From a virus: DNA of 32,523 bases. The translations under genes and the position numbers were made by a program. The stretch covers positions 1 through 32,523 of IMG/VR virus record IMGVR_UViG_3300036768_000165, one strand, 5' to 3'. The notes under the pieces are model-generated. The model had not been told where the DNA came from and did not search any database. It saw only the letters and a list, made by a program, of their open reading frames with translations. Shown here piece by piece: positions 8,366 to 15,166 of the stretch (the first letter of the stretch is position 1; the number at the start of each line of letters is the position of its first letter).

Positions 8366-8889
8366 TTCCGTTACCGAGCACAACCGCCGTCGCCATTGCC
8401 ATTGCCGTAGCGGCTGGCTTCGTCGCTGGCTACACCTGGGAGCACCGCGCCCGCATGGCCGAAGTTGCGCAAATCCGGGCTGACATCGCCAAGCGCGAGG
8501 CCGCCGCAGCAGAGGAATCCCGCCGCCGCATCGAGACCGCACAGAAGGCGGCAGACCAGGCTATCGCCGCTCGAGACGCGCGCATTGCCGACCTTGACGC
8601 AACCAACAGGAGACTGCGCCATGACCTTTCGACTGCCACGACTGGCCGCCCTTGCCTATCTGCTGACGCTCGCTGGCTGCTCCAGCAATCCCCCGCTTTC
8701 GGTATCAGACTGCCCGAGACCACCGGCGGCGCTCCTTCAGCCCCTGCCGCCCCTGCCACCGATCCCCGCGACAGCACCGACGCCGACATCGCCGACTGGA
8801 TCATCGAAGCAGCCAGCCTCTACGAGCAGTGCCGCGCAAGGATCGACGCAATCCGGCAGTTGGATGAAGTGACAAACGGCGCGCGGTGA
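8362..8889 (+). CDS. Rz: i-spanin (Rz-like)
   Basis: A 175-residue protein starting at the ATG that overlaps the endolysin stop by four bases. A single N-terminal membrane helix (TTAVAIAIAVAAGFVAGY, residues about 7-24) is followed by a long charged helical region (IRADIAKREAAAAEESRRRI and onward to about residue 90), as in inner-membrane spanin subunits. The C-terminal third is proline/alanine-rich. A shorter lipoprotein gene lies wholly inside it in another frame, the classic embedded Rz/Rz1 arrangement. With Rz1 it should bridge the periplasm and fuse inner and outer membranes, which implies a Gram-negative host. Confidence 0.88.
   Translation: MIPLPSTTAVAIAIAVAAGFVAGYTWEHRARMAEVAQIRADIAKREAAAAEESRRRIETAQKAADQAIAARDARIADLDATNRRLRHDLSTATTGRPCLSADARWLLQQSPAFGIRLPETTGGAPSAPAAPATDPRDSTDADIADWIIEAASLYEQCRARIDAIRQLDEVTNGAR
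8621..8872 (+). CDS. Rz1: o-spanin lipoprotein (Rz1-like), embedded in Rz
   Basis: An 83-residue lipoprotein wholly within the Rz gene in a different frame. The start ATG at 8621 follows AGGAGA at about 8608-8613. The signal sequence MTFRLPRLAALAYLLTLAGC ends in a lipobox (LAGC) with the lipidated cysteine at residue 20. The mature part is proline-rich (PRPPAALLQPLPPLPPIP) and then threonine/serine-rich, as in Rz1 proteins. It should sit in the inner leaflet of the outer membrane and pair with the Rz C-terminus. At 63 residues after processing it is larger than lambda Rz1 (about 40). Confidence 0.88.
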   Translation: MTFRLPRLAALAYLLTLAGCSSNPPLSVSDCPRPPAALLQPLPPLPPIPATAPTPTSPTGSSKQPASTSSAAQGSTQSGSWMK

Positions 8890-8910
8890 TGAGCATGGAA
8901 TACTCCACCT

Positions 8911-9165
8911 TTATTTCCTGCACCCGACATGCCGCCCGTAGCCATCGAGCCTTGGGGTAATGCCGCCACCCGGCACGGTCAGGTACTGGCATCCTGTGAG
9001 CGCGTCCGTCATTGGCCTCATCCCGCTACGCCCGCCGCCCCACGATCCGCTGTCAGAATCGTCGCGCCCAATGGGCGTCTGATCAACGATCCATGCCGAT
9101 ACGATCACCAGGATGACCCATTTGGCTATCCAGCGTGTCCATTTCTTGAGCGTTTCAAGTTCCAT
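8911..9165 (-). CDS. Small membrane-anchored protein, DUF6440-like
   Basis: An 84-residue protein with an excellent ribosome-binding site (AAGGAG, seven bases before the ATG). Residues about 12-28 form a membrane helix (WIAKWVILVIVSAWIVD). The C-terminal half has DALTGCQYLTVPGGGITPRL, which I recognise from the DUF6440 family of small phage and bacterial proteins; the function is unknown. The last gene of the long minus-strand block, it is convergent with the lysis cassette, with only 21 bases between the stops. No clear terminator is visible in that gap. Confidence 0.72.
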   Translation of the reverse strand: MELETLKKWTRWIAKWVILVIVSAWIVDQTPIGRDDSDSGSWGGGRSGMRPMTDALTGCQYLTVPGGGITPRLDGYGRHVGCRK

Positions 9166-9190
9166 GTTTGCCTCTCCTTAGGGGTGACCA

Positions 9191-9388
9191 ATGGCCGATG
9201 AAGCCGACCTCGCAGACGACAGCATTGAGACCTTGTTAAACGCCTCGTTGCACAAGCGCCACGAGTCTGGCCCAAAGGCAACCGGGCGTTGCCTATGGTG
9301 CGGGGTCAAGCTACCACCGGGCCGCCGCTGGTGCGATGCCGAATGCCGGGACGACTGGGAAGTACATGCCAAGCGGTATCGCAAGTAA
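9191..9388 (+). CDS. Small zinc-finger protein, opposite strand to neighbours
   Basis: A 65-residue protein with a C-terminal four-cysteine zinc ribbon: GRCLWCGVKLPPGRRWCDAE, then CRDDWEVHAKRYRK. The layout CxxC-x11-CxxxC resembles small DUF2116-like Zn-ribbon proteins found in phages. The N-terminus is acidic (MADEADLADDSIETLL). AGGGGTG at 9180-9186 precedes the start. It is the only plus-strand gene within the minus-strand early region and could be read by late transcripts running on from the lysis genes. Function unknown; nucleic-acid or protein binding is possible. Confidence 0.7.
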   Translation: MADEADLADDSIETLLNASLHKRHESGPKATGRCLWCGVKLPPGRRWCDAECRDDWEVHAKRYRK

Positions 9389-9395
9389 TTACACC

Positions 9396-9650
9396 TCACC
9401 CCTGCGGCGCTGCTGGCGTGAGCGGTGCCCAATGGGTCGGGTTGGGATCGGTGAAGTAAACATCATCAATGACCCACTTCTCGCCGTCCCAGAACACGTA
9501 AGCCTCGGCCCAGCGCCACCACTCGGACCAAGGCCCATCTTCCTCTGGCACGTCCACCCGAAGGCCCACGAAAACCCGGCCTTTCTCGAACAGCCACACC
9601 GGCCTTTCAAGTTCAGGGAGCCTGGTCTTGATCTCGGTCCACGTGGTCAT
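9396..9650 (-). CDS. DUF551-like small protein
   Basis: An 84-residue protein. I chose the ATG at 9650, which follows AAAGGAGC and overlaps the upstream stop by four bases; an earlier in-frame start (9683) lacks this. The sequence opens TWTEIKTRLPELERPVWLFE and ends DPNPTHWAPLTPAAP, with WSEWWRWAEAYVFWDGEKW between. This tryptophan-rich pattern with a terminal ThWaPLp resembles DUF551 proteins common in phages; no function is known. It is the last gene of the main minus-strand operon. Confidence 0.68.
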   Translation of the reverse strand: MTTWTEIKTRLPELERPVWLFEKGRVFVGLRVDVPEEDGPWSEWWRWAEAYVFWDGEKWVIDDVYFTDPNPTHWAPLTPAAPQG

Positions 9651-9853
9651 TGCCTGCTCCTTTCGTCTCCTCCGTACAGCCATTGATGAATGCGGCGCGC
9701 GATTTCTGGCAGATCGTGCTTTGCGGCCACGCCGCCGCCTGGGATCGCGTACACGCCGCTCACGGGTGCGAACGTGCCCCTCATGCGTACCATCAATGGC
9801 ACGAACCGAATCCCGTTCACGACTACGCTACCGTCACTGTTTTCCAGCATCAT
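9647..9853 (-). CDS. Hypothetical small phage protein
   Basis: A 68-residue protein with a strong ribosome-binding site (AAGGAGG) before two successive ATG codons; the first is used here. The N-terminus (ENSDGSVVVNGIRFVPLMVR) suggests a short beta-rich domain and the C-terminus is helical (DLPEIARRIHQWLYGG). The family is not recognised. It overlaps the next gene by four bases and lies downstream of the cytosine methyltransferase, so it is translated from the early operon. Confidence 0.6.
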   Translation of the reverse strand: MMLENSDGSVVVNGIRFVPLMVRMRGTFAPVSGVYAIPGGGVAAKHDLPEIARRIHQWLYGGDERSRQ

Positions 9854-9877
9854 CTTTAGTCCTCCTTGTCTGTACTG

Positions 9878-10846
9878 CTACAAAGTCATGAATGCCCTCA
9901 CGAACGCCTCAGCGACCGGCGCGACGAGGGCATTTCCGTAGGCGCGCAGTCGTCCCACTCTGGCGGCAGCCCCATGAGCCAGCGGGAATGAGCCGGGTTC
10001 AACTGGCCGCCATTTGCCATCCCGGCAGAGGAGCCAGTCAGCATCGCGCCAGAAGCCGTTAGTCGGGTAGGCTGCGTCTCGAAAAAGCCTATATGCGCCT
10101 GCGAGGCTAGGCCCATGTTCACTTTGCGCCCGCTCGGATGCCTCCCCGTCATTGTGGTGTCCGGGTGTGGCCGCTTCCCGCCCATTCCGTCCGATGCCGT
10201 GGGTGTGTTCCAGCCAGCCAATATCGCCTGCCCAGGAAGTTTCATATACTCCGCCCGCGTCCCGTCCGGCTTCATCGGCCCGTAGCAATGCGTGCTGCCG
10301 GTCGCGTCGTTCGCCGTTGGTGTTGTCCACCCTGCCAGCAACGAAGTAAATCCTGTGCCTTCCGTGCGGCGCGCCGAAGCCCGCAGCAGGTAGAACAACC
10401 GCCCCGAAGGCGTAGCCTGCCGCTTCCATGTCAGATTGAACAAGGTCGAGCCAAGCATAGCCGTCTGGACTCGCAACTTGCTCACCAAAGACGACAGGAG
10501 GGCGGCACTGCTCGATGAGGTGGAACCACGCTGGCCATAGGTGCCGCTCGTCAGCAGTCCCTTTTCTCTTGCCTGCCGTGCTGAAAGGTTGGCAAGGGCA
10601 GGAGCCTGTCCACACGGTGCGGTCATCCGGCCATCCTGCTCTTCGCAGTGCGTAGCCCCACACGCCGACCCCGGCAAAGAAATGGCACTGCGTGTATCCG
10701 CGCAGGTCGTCTGGTCTGACATCCTCGATGCTCCTTTCGTCCACGTCACCGGGCGCAATATGCCCGGCCTTGATCAGGTTGCGCAGCCATTGGGCTGCGT
10801 AGGGGTCAATGTCGTTGTAGTAGGCGCGCTGCGCGGTATTGTTCAT
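9878..10846 (-). CDS. C5 cytosine-specific DNA methyltransferase
   Basis: A 322-residue enzyme that would transfer a methyl group from S-adenosylmethionine to carbon 5 of cytosine. Motif I is FFAGVGVWG (about 56-64). Motif IV is GSCPCQPFS, with the catalytic cysteine in PCQ at C85. Motif VI is FGEQV (about 120-124), where ENV is commoner. Motif VIII is HGRHRIYFV (about 161-169), and motif X is [17 protein letters not shown] near the end. The region after motif VIII (about 170-270), where the target-recognition domain lies, is rich in charged residues and glycine. AAGGAG lies just before the ATG. It probably protects phage DNA from host restriction. A second long frame lies inside this gene on the same strand. 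Confidence 0.9.
   Translation of the reverse strand: MNNTAQRAYYNDIDPYAAQWLRNLIKAGHIAPGDVDERSIEDVRPDDLRGYTQCHFFAGVGVWGYALRRAGWPDDRTVWTGSCPCQPFSTAGKRKGTADERHLWPAWFHLIEQCRPPVVFGEQVASPDGYAWLDLVQSDMEAAGYAFGAVVLPAAGFGAPHGRHRIYFVAGRVDNTNGERRDRQHALLRADEAGRDAGGVYETSWAGDIGWLEHTHGIGRNGREAATPGHHNDGEASERAQSEHGPSLAGAYRLFRDAAYPTNGFWRDADWLLCRDGKWRPVEPGSFPLAHGAAARVGRLRAYGNALVAPVAEAFVRAFMTL
9898..10722 (-). CDS. Putative overlapping gene inside the methyltransferase gene
   Basis: A 274-residue reading frame on the same strand as the methyltransferase but in another frame, covering most of it. The ATG at 10722 is preceded by AAGGAG at 10731-10736 with eight bases of spacing. The protein resembles a recurrent phage family I recall beside C5 methyltransferases: [20 protein letters not shown], then [21 protein letters not shown] and WNTP repeats ([26 protein letters not shown]) follow, and the end has [18 protein letters not shown]. 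The function is unknown. It may be a real dual-coding gene, or a shadow that looks conserved only because the methyltransferase is. The good start signal and the family-like motifs favour the first. Confidence 0.5.
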   Translation of the reverse strand: MSDQTTCADTRSAISLPGSACGATHCEEQDGRMTAPCGQAPALANLSARQAREKGLLTSGTYGQRGSTSSSSAALLSSLVSKLRVQTAMLGSTLFNLTWKRQATPSGRLFYLLRASARRTEGTGFTSLLAGWTTPTANDATGSTHCYGPMKPDGTRAEYMKLPGQAILAGWNTPTASDGMGGKRPHPDTTMTGRHPSGRKVNMGLASQAHIGFFETQPTRLTASGAMLTGSSAGMANGGQLNPAHSRWLMGLPPEWDDCAPTEMPSSRRSLRRS

Positions 10847-10852
10847 TTCTCC

Positions 10853-11143
10853 TTACCCGGAAATAGGCCATACAAACCACTCCTGGACCTGTTCCACCCC
10901 TCCATGCTGTTCGATGCCTCTCAAACGAAACCCATCTGCGCCAACAACAACCAGTTGAACATCAACCATTGGATCAATCACTTGTGTCCCATCTTGATTG
11001 ACAAGCTTTGCTTCCTTTACAAATCGATTGAGAACTGGATGTATGCGGTCAGATACATCCAGTTCCCCCTTGAAAACATCCAGTTTCTTGTCATGCGGTA
11101 TTGGCTTACCCGCCTTATAAAGCTGCGTCACAAAAACCTTCAT
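10853..11143 (-). CDS. Hypothetical small phage protein
   Basis: A 96-residue protein that ends six bases before the methyltransferase start and begins inside an ATGA overlap with the upstream gene. A GAGGGAG sequence precedes its ATG. It is soluble, with a beta-rich pattern (MKVFVTQLYKAGKPIPHD, later VQLVVVGADGFRLRGIEQ) and valine-rich strands. It ends QEWFVWPISG. The composition is less GC-rich than its neighbours: the stretch 10930-11060 is AT-rich on the plus strand. The family is not recognised. Confidence 0.65.
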   Translation of the reverse strand: MKVFVTQLYKAGKPIPHDKKLDVFKGELDVSDRIHPVLNRFVKEAKLVNQDGTQVIDPMVDVQLVVVGADGFRLRGIEQHGGVEQVQEWFVWPISG

Positions 11144-11337
11144 TGCACGCTCCCTCTTTGAATTAGCGGTGCGCCATTGGCCGATCTGATCATTGCGCGG
11201 ATCGTCTCAAAAAAGCCCCACCGCACACGGGCACAACACCCGTGGCGGCAGGAAAGGCCGGCAATGTGCCGGCAACGGAGGAGGGGCAGGCTATTGCTGG
11301 CGCCGCCTGCCAGGGCGCTCTCAATGTATCCGCACAT
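11140..11337 (-). CDS. Ash/Icd-like small protein or regulatory leader
   Basis: A 65-residue frame that fits exactly between dut (start overlaps the dut stop by one base) and the next gene (ATGA overlap). Its sequence, GYIESALAGGASNSLPLLR, then CRHIAGLSCRHG and WGFFETIRAMI, reminds me of short proteins next to phage regulatory regions, often named Ash- or Icd-like. In P1 and P4 such regions overlap an antisense regulatory RNA (c4/CI). The DNA also contains a terminator-like hairpin. There is no clear ribosome-binding site, so this may be RNA rather than protein, or both. Confidence 0.4.
   Translation of the reverse strand: MCGYIESALAGGASNSLPLLRCRHIAGLSCRHGCCARVRWGFFETIRAMIRSANGAPLIQRGSVQ
11209..11248 (-). 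terminator. Terminator-like hairpin with T run
   Basis: On the minus strand, arms CCGC-ACGGG and CCCGT-GCGG (plus-strand 11221-11248) form a hairpin with a seven-base loop and small bulges. About six bases further on there is a run of six T (plus-strand A run at 11209-11214). It lies inside the small Ash-like frame between dut and the next gene. It may be an intrinsic terminator, an attenuator or the 3' end of a small RNA. A second perfect repeat, GCCGGC twice around five bases, lies just upstream at about 11258-11274. Confidence 0.35.
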
Positions 11338-11795
11338 CAGTTTCCAGTGCTCCCAAACCCACCCTCGCCGCGCGCCGTTTCGCTCAGGCCGTCGGCCTCC
11401 TCAAACTCCACCCGCGGGACTTCGCAGATGTAAGCCTGCGCGATCCGGTCGCCTGGGTTGATGCGCAATGACAACGGAAGGTTGGTGACGGTCGGACGGA
11501 AGTTCAACAACACCTTGACCTCTCCGCGATAGTCGGAGTCAATGATGCCCGGGAACGCTTCAACGTTATGCTTGAAGGCAAGGCCGCTACGCGATGCGAC
11601 CCTCATCATATAGCCTGGCGGGATTTCAAACGCCAGACCAGTGCCGACGATGATCTGCTTCCCAGGATATAGAAGCCCTCCAGACCCGGCCTCGTCGATG
11701 ACAGTCGCCGCGTAAAGGTCAAAGCATGCCGCCCCATCGGTCGCATAGGTCGGCATGACCGCATGCGGATGCAGCTTTTTCACCTTGATTTTCAT
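11337..11795 (-). CDS. dut: dUTPase (deoxyuridine triphosphatase)
   Basis: A 152-residue trimeric-type dUTPase that hydrolyses dUTP to dUMP and pyrophosphate. All five family motifs are visible in order: AACFDLYAA, SRSGLAFKH, GIIDSDYRGEVKVLLNF, INPGDRIAQAYI and the glycine-rich end ARGEGGFGSTG. I chose the ATG at 11795, which follows GAGGAGGG; an in-frame ATG six codons earlier would put that ribosome-binding site inside the gene. It follows ssb in the early operon and keeps uracil out of replicating phage DNA, as in many siphophages. The C-terminal phenylalanine of motif 5 is present. Confidence 0.95.
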   Translation of the reverse strand: MKIKVKKLHPHAVMPTYATDGAACFDLYAATVIDEAGSGGLLYPGKQIIVGTGLAFEIPPGYMMRVASRSGLAFKHNVEAFPGIIDSDYRGEVKVLLNFRPTVTNLPLSLRINPGDRIAQAYICEVPRVEFEEADGLSETARGEGGFGSTGN

Positions 11796-11809
11796 CTCAT
11801 CCCTCCTCG

Positions 11810-12241
11810 TCAAAATGGCAAATCGTCCTCAAGATCATCAAATCCGCCGGCAGGCGCAGCCGGACGGCTTGGCGAATCCGCCACAGGCTGCGCCTTGCCG
11901 CCAGAATGGCCGCTTCCGGCCTCGCGCCCGCCGCCCGCAAACTCCAGCTCCAGCACACGCCCGACCAGCTTGAAGCCTACGCTTGGCGCTGTCGTCTTCC
12001 ATGTCTCGATGTGGGGATCAGCGAGAACGACGAAGATTGCAGTGCCCTTCGTCAGGTATTTCGCCAGCGCTTCAGCGCGCTTGCCGAACAACGAGGCTTC
12101 GACCCACTGCGTCGGCCTGCTGCCGTCGCTGTCTTTCTGGCCGTAACCGAAGGCGAGGCGCAGGGTGGCAACAGGCTCGCCGCTGTTGGTGTGGCGCAGT
12201 TCGGCATCCGCCCCAAGGCGGGCAAGTCCGGTCATTATCAT
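11810..12241 (-). CDS. ssb: Single-stranded DNA-binding protein
   Basis: A 143-residue OB-fold protein. The N-terminal domain (GLARLGADAELRHTNSGEPV, then ATLRLAFGY, then TQWVEASLFGKRAEALAKYL) fits the bacterial SSB family. A glycine/proline-rich linker (from about 105) leads to the acidic tip DDLEDDLPF, the usual partner-binding tail. GGAGGAG precedes the ATG with seven bases of spacing. It lies between recombination genes and dut, and likely coats single strands during replication and RecT-mediated annealing. The sequence is somewhat shorter than host SSBs (about 170 residues). Confidence 0.93.
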   Translation of the reverse strand: MIMTGLARLGADAELRHTNSGEPVATLRLAFGYGQKDSDGSRPTQWVEASLFGKRAEALAKYLTKGTAIFVVLADPHIETWKTTAPSVGFKLVGRVLELEFAGGGREAGSGHSGGKAQPVADSPSRPAAPAGGFDDLEDDLPF

Positions 12242-12825
12242 GATCTGGCTCCTCCTTTCTGTCTTGATTTCTGTTTACGCATTCGTGGCGCTTCCGCGTT
12301 CTGGTCAATCTGCGAGAGAATCTTGTCAAGTTTCTCGCCTACCGCGCGAAGTTTCTCAATCTGGGCCACCTGTTCGATTGATAGCGCATCAATCCTGATG
12401 CCGCCGACGTAAGCACCAAATACCATGTTGTCCGCGCGCCTCGGAACAAAGCAATACGTCTGGCTCAGGTACTGAAAGTTATGCCATTCTGGGCGTCGTT
12501 TGCCCAAGACAAGATCGTACATCCGACTTGCATCGTCATAATTCAGGATCGTGAGCTTTTTCATCCTTATGAATCTGTCGAGAACAGTATGCGAGTAGCA
12601 CCATTTGTACCTGTATTTGCCAGCGCGCGCATATCCGGCCCCGAACATCACGCATGGGGAATGCCCGTCCTCAAAATCAAAATCGCGCATCGCCCAAGAT
12701 ACTCGTTTGGCAAGGCGTCTGCGGTGCTCTTGGTATGTGCCTTCAGGCACAAATGGTAGGCCGTCGCCGTACTTGGCGTACCATTCCTCGAACGTCCATT
12801 TCTGCTTTTGCGGAAGCACCAGCAC
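12238..12825 (-). CDS. Hypothetical early protein upstream of ssb
   Basis: A 195-residue protein if translation starts at the GTG at 12825, two bases after the stop of the upstream gene; a GGGA lies in front. Longer in-frame extension would overlap that gene completely, so it is unlikely. The protein is rich in aromatic and basic residues (WTFEEWYAKYGDGLPFVPEG, later RYKWCYSHTVLDRFIRMKKL). It ends in a lysine/arginine-rich tail (RMRKQKSRQKGG). A predicted coiled segment (QVAQIEKLRAVGEKLDKIL) lies near the end. The family is not recognised. It overlaps ssb by four bases, which suggests a DNA-related role. Confidence 0.6.
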   Translation of the reverse strand: MLVLPQKQKWTFEEWYAKYGDGLPFVPEGTYQEHRRRLAKRVSWAMRDFDFEDGHSPCVMFGAGYARAGKYRYKWCYSHTVLDRFIRMKKLTILNYDDASRMYDLVLGKRRPEWHNFQYLSQTYCFVPRRADNMVFGAYVGGIRIDALSIEQVAQIEKLRAVGEKLDKILSQIDQNAEAPRMRKQKSRQKGGARS

Positions 12826-12826
12826 G

Positions 12827-13051
12827 TTACTCGTCCCTGTCGTCAAGGGACACGGGTTCGAGCTTTCCTGCCCCATGTTTTGCGCGTGCATGTGCATACT
12901 TGATCTCCATGTTGATGGTGTTGTAAATCTGCTGCGCGTAGTTGCACACGGCTTTTGCCGTGCTTGCATCTCGCATACCTTGAGCCGTTGCGATCATTTC
13001 TTCGATCAGGAATGCCCTAAGATCGGCCGTTGTTTTGATCCGCGTGTTCAT
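12827..13051 (-). CDS. Hypothetical small helical protein
   Basis: A 74-residue protein. I chose the ATG at 13051, preceded by GGGAGGG and overlapping the recT stop by four bases. It is almost entirely helical (TTADLRAFLIEEMIATAQGM, then STAKAVCNYAQQIYNTINME) and ends in charged residues (DDRDE). The pattern AKAVCNYAQQIYNTINMEIK resembles small phage early proteins seen next to recT, but the family name is unknown to me. It lies between recT and the gene upstream of ssb. Confidence 0.65.
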   Translation of the reverse strand: MNTRIKTTADLRAFLIEEMIATAQGMRDASTAKAVCNYAQQIYNTINMEIKYAHARAKHGAGKLEPVSLDDRDE

Positions 13052-13971
13052 TGCTTGCCCTCCCCGGCCTCGTAGGCCGCCAGCCATTCGTCATCCGTGT
13101 CAGCCTGGCCGCCTTCTTCATGCACGTCCTGCTCCGCCTGGTGCTCCTCCTTTGGCGGATCGTTCTCGGCATGTTCTGCGTTGTGCTCCAGGATTTCCCC
13201 CGCCTCAACGTCAACGGTCAGCGGGTTATCCTGCGGCAGCCCAAGCTCAGCCCTCTCGTCGGCATCAATGGCCGCCGCCAGCTCAATGCTGATCGGGAGC
13301 CACTTGAACAGGCGGCGCAGCACGGTCTTGAGCGCCATGGCCTCGAAGTGCGTCACCCAAGGGCCGCTCGATCCTGCTTTGGACTGCGCCCTCACTGCCT
13401 CAATCTCACGGCGGCTCATCACGTCGAACTGCACGCCACCGCCCTTGAGCTTGGCCACGGCGTACACGAACCGCAGCTTTTCCGGCTGCACCCGGTTCGG
13501 GTTATCAAAGTCGGGGACGTGGCGCAGGCTGCTGTACATCCCAAGAGTCACCTCAAAGGTGTCACCTTCGTACACCGGTCGGGCCTCGATGCTGACGATC
13601 TGGCCGGATCGGCGCGCCAGTTCGATCATGCCGCGATACCCGACGATGAATTGCACCTCCATGATTCCCTTCTTGCGATTCTCGAATGGGATCAGGTAAG
13701 CGTGCCCAAGCGGGCCGCCCGGCTCCAGCCCAAGCTGGGCGCAGGTCATGAGTGCCCCCAAGAAGCTGTGCTGGTCACATCGCGCCAAGGCGGGGTTCTT
13801 GCGAACCTCGGTGAGCGCTACGCGCGCCAGACGGTCGGCGGTCACGTGCTTGGGGAGCGCCAAGGCCATTTGCGCCTTGATCTTGGGATCGTTGAGAAGC
13901 GCCGCGATGTCGTTGGCGGGCTTACGGGTGACAGGGGTTTTGCCGGTAACGGCGGCCTTGAGGGTTGCCAT
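13048..13971 (-). CDS. recT: RecT-family single-strand annealing protein
   Basis: A 307-residue protein starting at 13971, where AAGGAGG precedes the ATG. The core matches RecT: ALTEVRKNPALARCDQHSF, LGALMTCAQLGLEPGGPLGH, AYLIPFENRKKGIMEVQFIV, GYRGMIELARRSG and VTHFEAMALKTVLRRLFKWL. It would anneal complementary single strands produced by the exonuclease encoded just upstream. The C-terminal 70 residues are acidic and variable (EHQAEQDVHEEGGQADTD), as is common in phage RecT. With ssb and the exonuclease it forms a Red-like recombination set. Confidence 0.94.
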   Translation of the reverse strand: MATLKAAVTGKTPVTRKPANDIAALLNDPKIKAQMALALPKHVTADRLARVALTEVRKNPALARCDQHSFLGALMTCAQLGLEPGGPLGHAYLIPFENRKKGIMEVQFIVGYRGMIELARRSGQIVSIEARPVYEGDTFEVTLGMYSSLRHVPDFDNPNRVQPEKLRFVYAVAKLKGGGVQFDVMSRREIEAVRAQSKAGSSGPWVTHFEAMALKTVLRRLFKWLPISIELAAAIDADERAELGLPQDNPLTVDVEAGEILEHNAEHAENDPPKEEHQAEQDVHEEGGQADTDDEWLAAYEAGEGKQ

Positions 13972-13973
13972 GA

Positions 13974-14954
13974 TCAGACCTCCTTGAGAAGAAACCGGCG
14001 GCTGCCGGGGGTTTCGGTGGTGAACTGTTCGACCAGATCGCGGGGCGGAACCGGCCAATGGTGATAGACCAGCGCCTTCCAGTCGGTGCGCCTGGTCGGC
14101 TTGCTGGCCTTCCAGGTCACCAGCGTCTGGCCGTTGAGCGTGAGAACTGACCGCTCGCCCAGCGCCAGCTTGATGCGCTCCACGGCGGCCTCGTAGTCGG
14201 CCTCCGCCTGCGCCATGCGGGCCTTTGCTTCCCTGGCGGCGTTGTAGGCCGCGATCAGGTCGTCCGTTGCCTCAATGGCCTCGCCGTTGTCGGACGGGAA
14301 AAGGCGCTCCACGTCCTTGGCCGTGGTCGGTTCCGGCGGCTGGCGGGTGAGAACGTGCCGGTGCCAGAACTCATGAGCGCGCTCCAGCATCGCTTTGATG
14401 ACCTCATCGTCGCGGTGAATGCGCCGGATCACCATGCGCTGCCCGCCGATGAGGGCGGCCACGTCCGCCCATTGCAGGTTCGTGATGCCTAGGTACCACA
14501 TGACCTGAGCTTGATGATGCAGGGGCACTGCCTCCTCGTCACCGTCCCGGCCCCACTCACCCGCCTTGTAGGCGCTTGCGGTCTTGACCTCCAGCAGGCC
14601 GTCCGCGCCAAGCAGCGTTCCGCCGTCACCGGCCACGCGCACCCTGCTCCCTGGCGCGACGATGGCGCGGTCAATGTTCCCAATGGCCCACTCATGGGCC
14701 GGGTGGCGAAGGATGCGGCGGACACGCTGGACGGTGCTCTCGGTGCGCTCCGCGTACTCGCGCGCCACGACGTCCTCCAGCAGCGTGCCCCACCGCACCG
14801 CCTCCTCATTGGCTACGGTGTCATCCGCCTGGCCGGTCTTGTCCAGCCAGACGTCGAGCGGGGTCTTCCATGGCGAAAGGCCCAGGATGGCGGCGATGTC
14901 GGAGCCGCCGATGCCGGTCTTTCGTTCCTCAAGCCATTTGCTTTTGTCGTCCAT
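13974..14954 (-). CDS. YqaJ/lambda-exo-like recombination nuclease
   Basis: A 326-residue nuclease of the PD-(D/E)xK type. The N-terminal motif is ERKTGIGGSDIAAILGLSPW (about 10-29). The catalytic block is GADGLLEVKTAS (about 116-127), and HHQAQVMWYLGITN follows with the conserved glutamine, as in YqaJ viral recombinases and lambda Exo. The C-terminal third has a long helical region (EAKARMAQAEADYEAAVERI) that may bind RecT or DNA. AGGAGG lies before the ATG. Two bases separate its stop from the recT start. It should digest 5' strands to give 3' tails for RecT. Confidence 0.92.
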   Translation of the reverse strand: MDDKSKWLEERKTGIGGSDIAAILGLSPWKTPLDVWLDKTGQADDTVANEEAVRWGTLLEDVVAREYAERTESTVQRVRRILRHPAHEWAIGNIDRAIVAPGSRVRVAGDGGTLLGADGLLEVKTASAYKAGEWGRDGDEEAVPLHHQAQVMWYLGITNLQWADVAALIGGQRMVIRRIHRDDEVIKAMLERAHEFWHRHVLTRQPPEPTTAKDVERLFPSDNGEAIEATDDLIAAYNAAREAKARMAQAEADYEAAVERIKLALGERSVLTLNGQTLVTWKASKPTRRTDWKALVYHHWPVPPRDLVEQFTTETPGSRRFLLKEV

Positions 14955-14966
14955 TGCTTGGTCCTC

Positions 14967-15164
14967 CTATTTCTGTTCAGCGCTCATCTCGGGCACTCCC
15001 AGCATCCTGGCCGCGCGCACTTGATAGACCGGATCGGTGCAGAACTGGGCGACTTCCAGCACAAAAAGCTTTAGCGCCGCATGCTGCGCCATGATGCGGG
15101 CCACATCAACGGCATCGCGCTCTGTGGTTGTTCCGGTGGCGATTCTGTCAAGGATATCCTCCAT
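14967..15164 (-). CDS. Hypothetical small helical protein upstream of the nuclease
   Basis: A 65-residue protein. The ATG at 15164 has the best distance to AAAGGAG; a second ATG two codons earlier (15170) overlaps the previous stop (ATGA) but is too close to that site. The sequence is helical (EDILDRIATGTTTERDAVDV, then ARIMAQHAALKLFVLEVAQF). It ends MSAEQK. The family is not recognised. It lies between the tiny gene at 15167 and the nuclease gene. Confidence 0.62.
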   Translation of the reverse strand: MEDILDRIATGTTTERDAVDVARIMAQHAALKLFVLEVAQFCTDPVYQVRAARMLGVPEMSAEQK

Positions 15165-15166
15165 GG

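Noticed and set aside
12826-12969. N-terminal extension of the gene upstream of ssb to an ATG-like start at 12969
   Set aside because: It would overlap the small helical gene (12827-13051) almost fully and encodes unremarkable sequence; the GTG at 12825 fits the operon better.
13051-14064. 337-codon plus-strand frame opposite recT
   Set aside because: Antisense shadow of a clear RecT gene; no start signal and no recognisable sequence.
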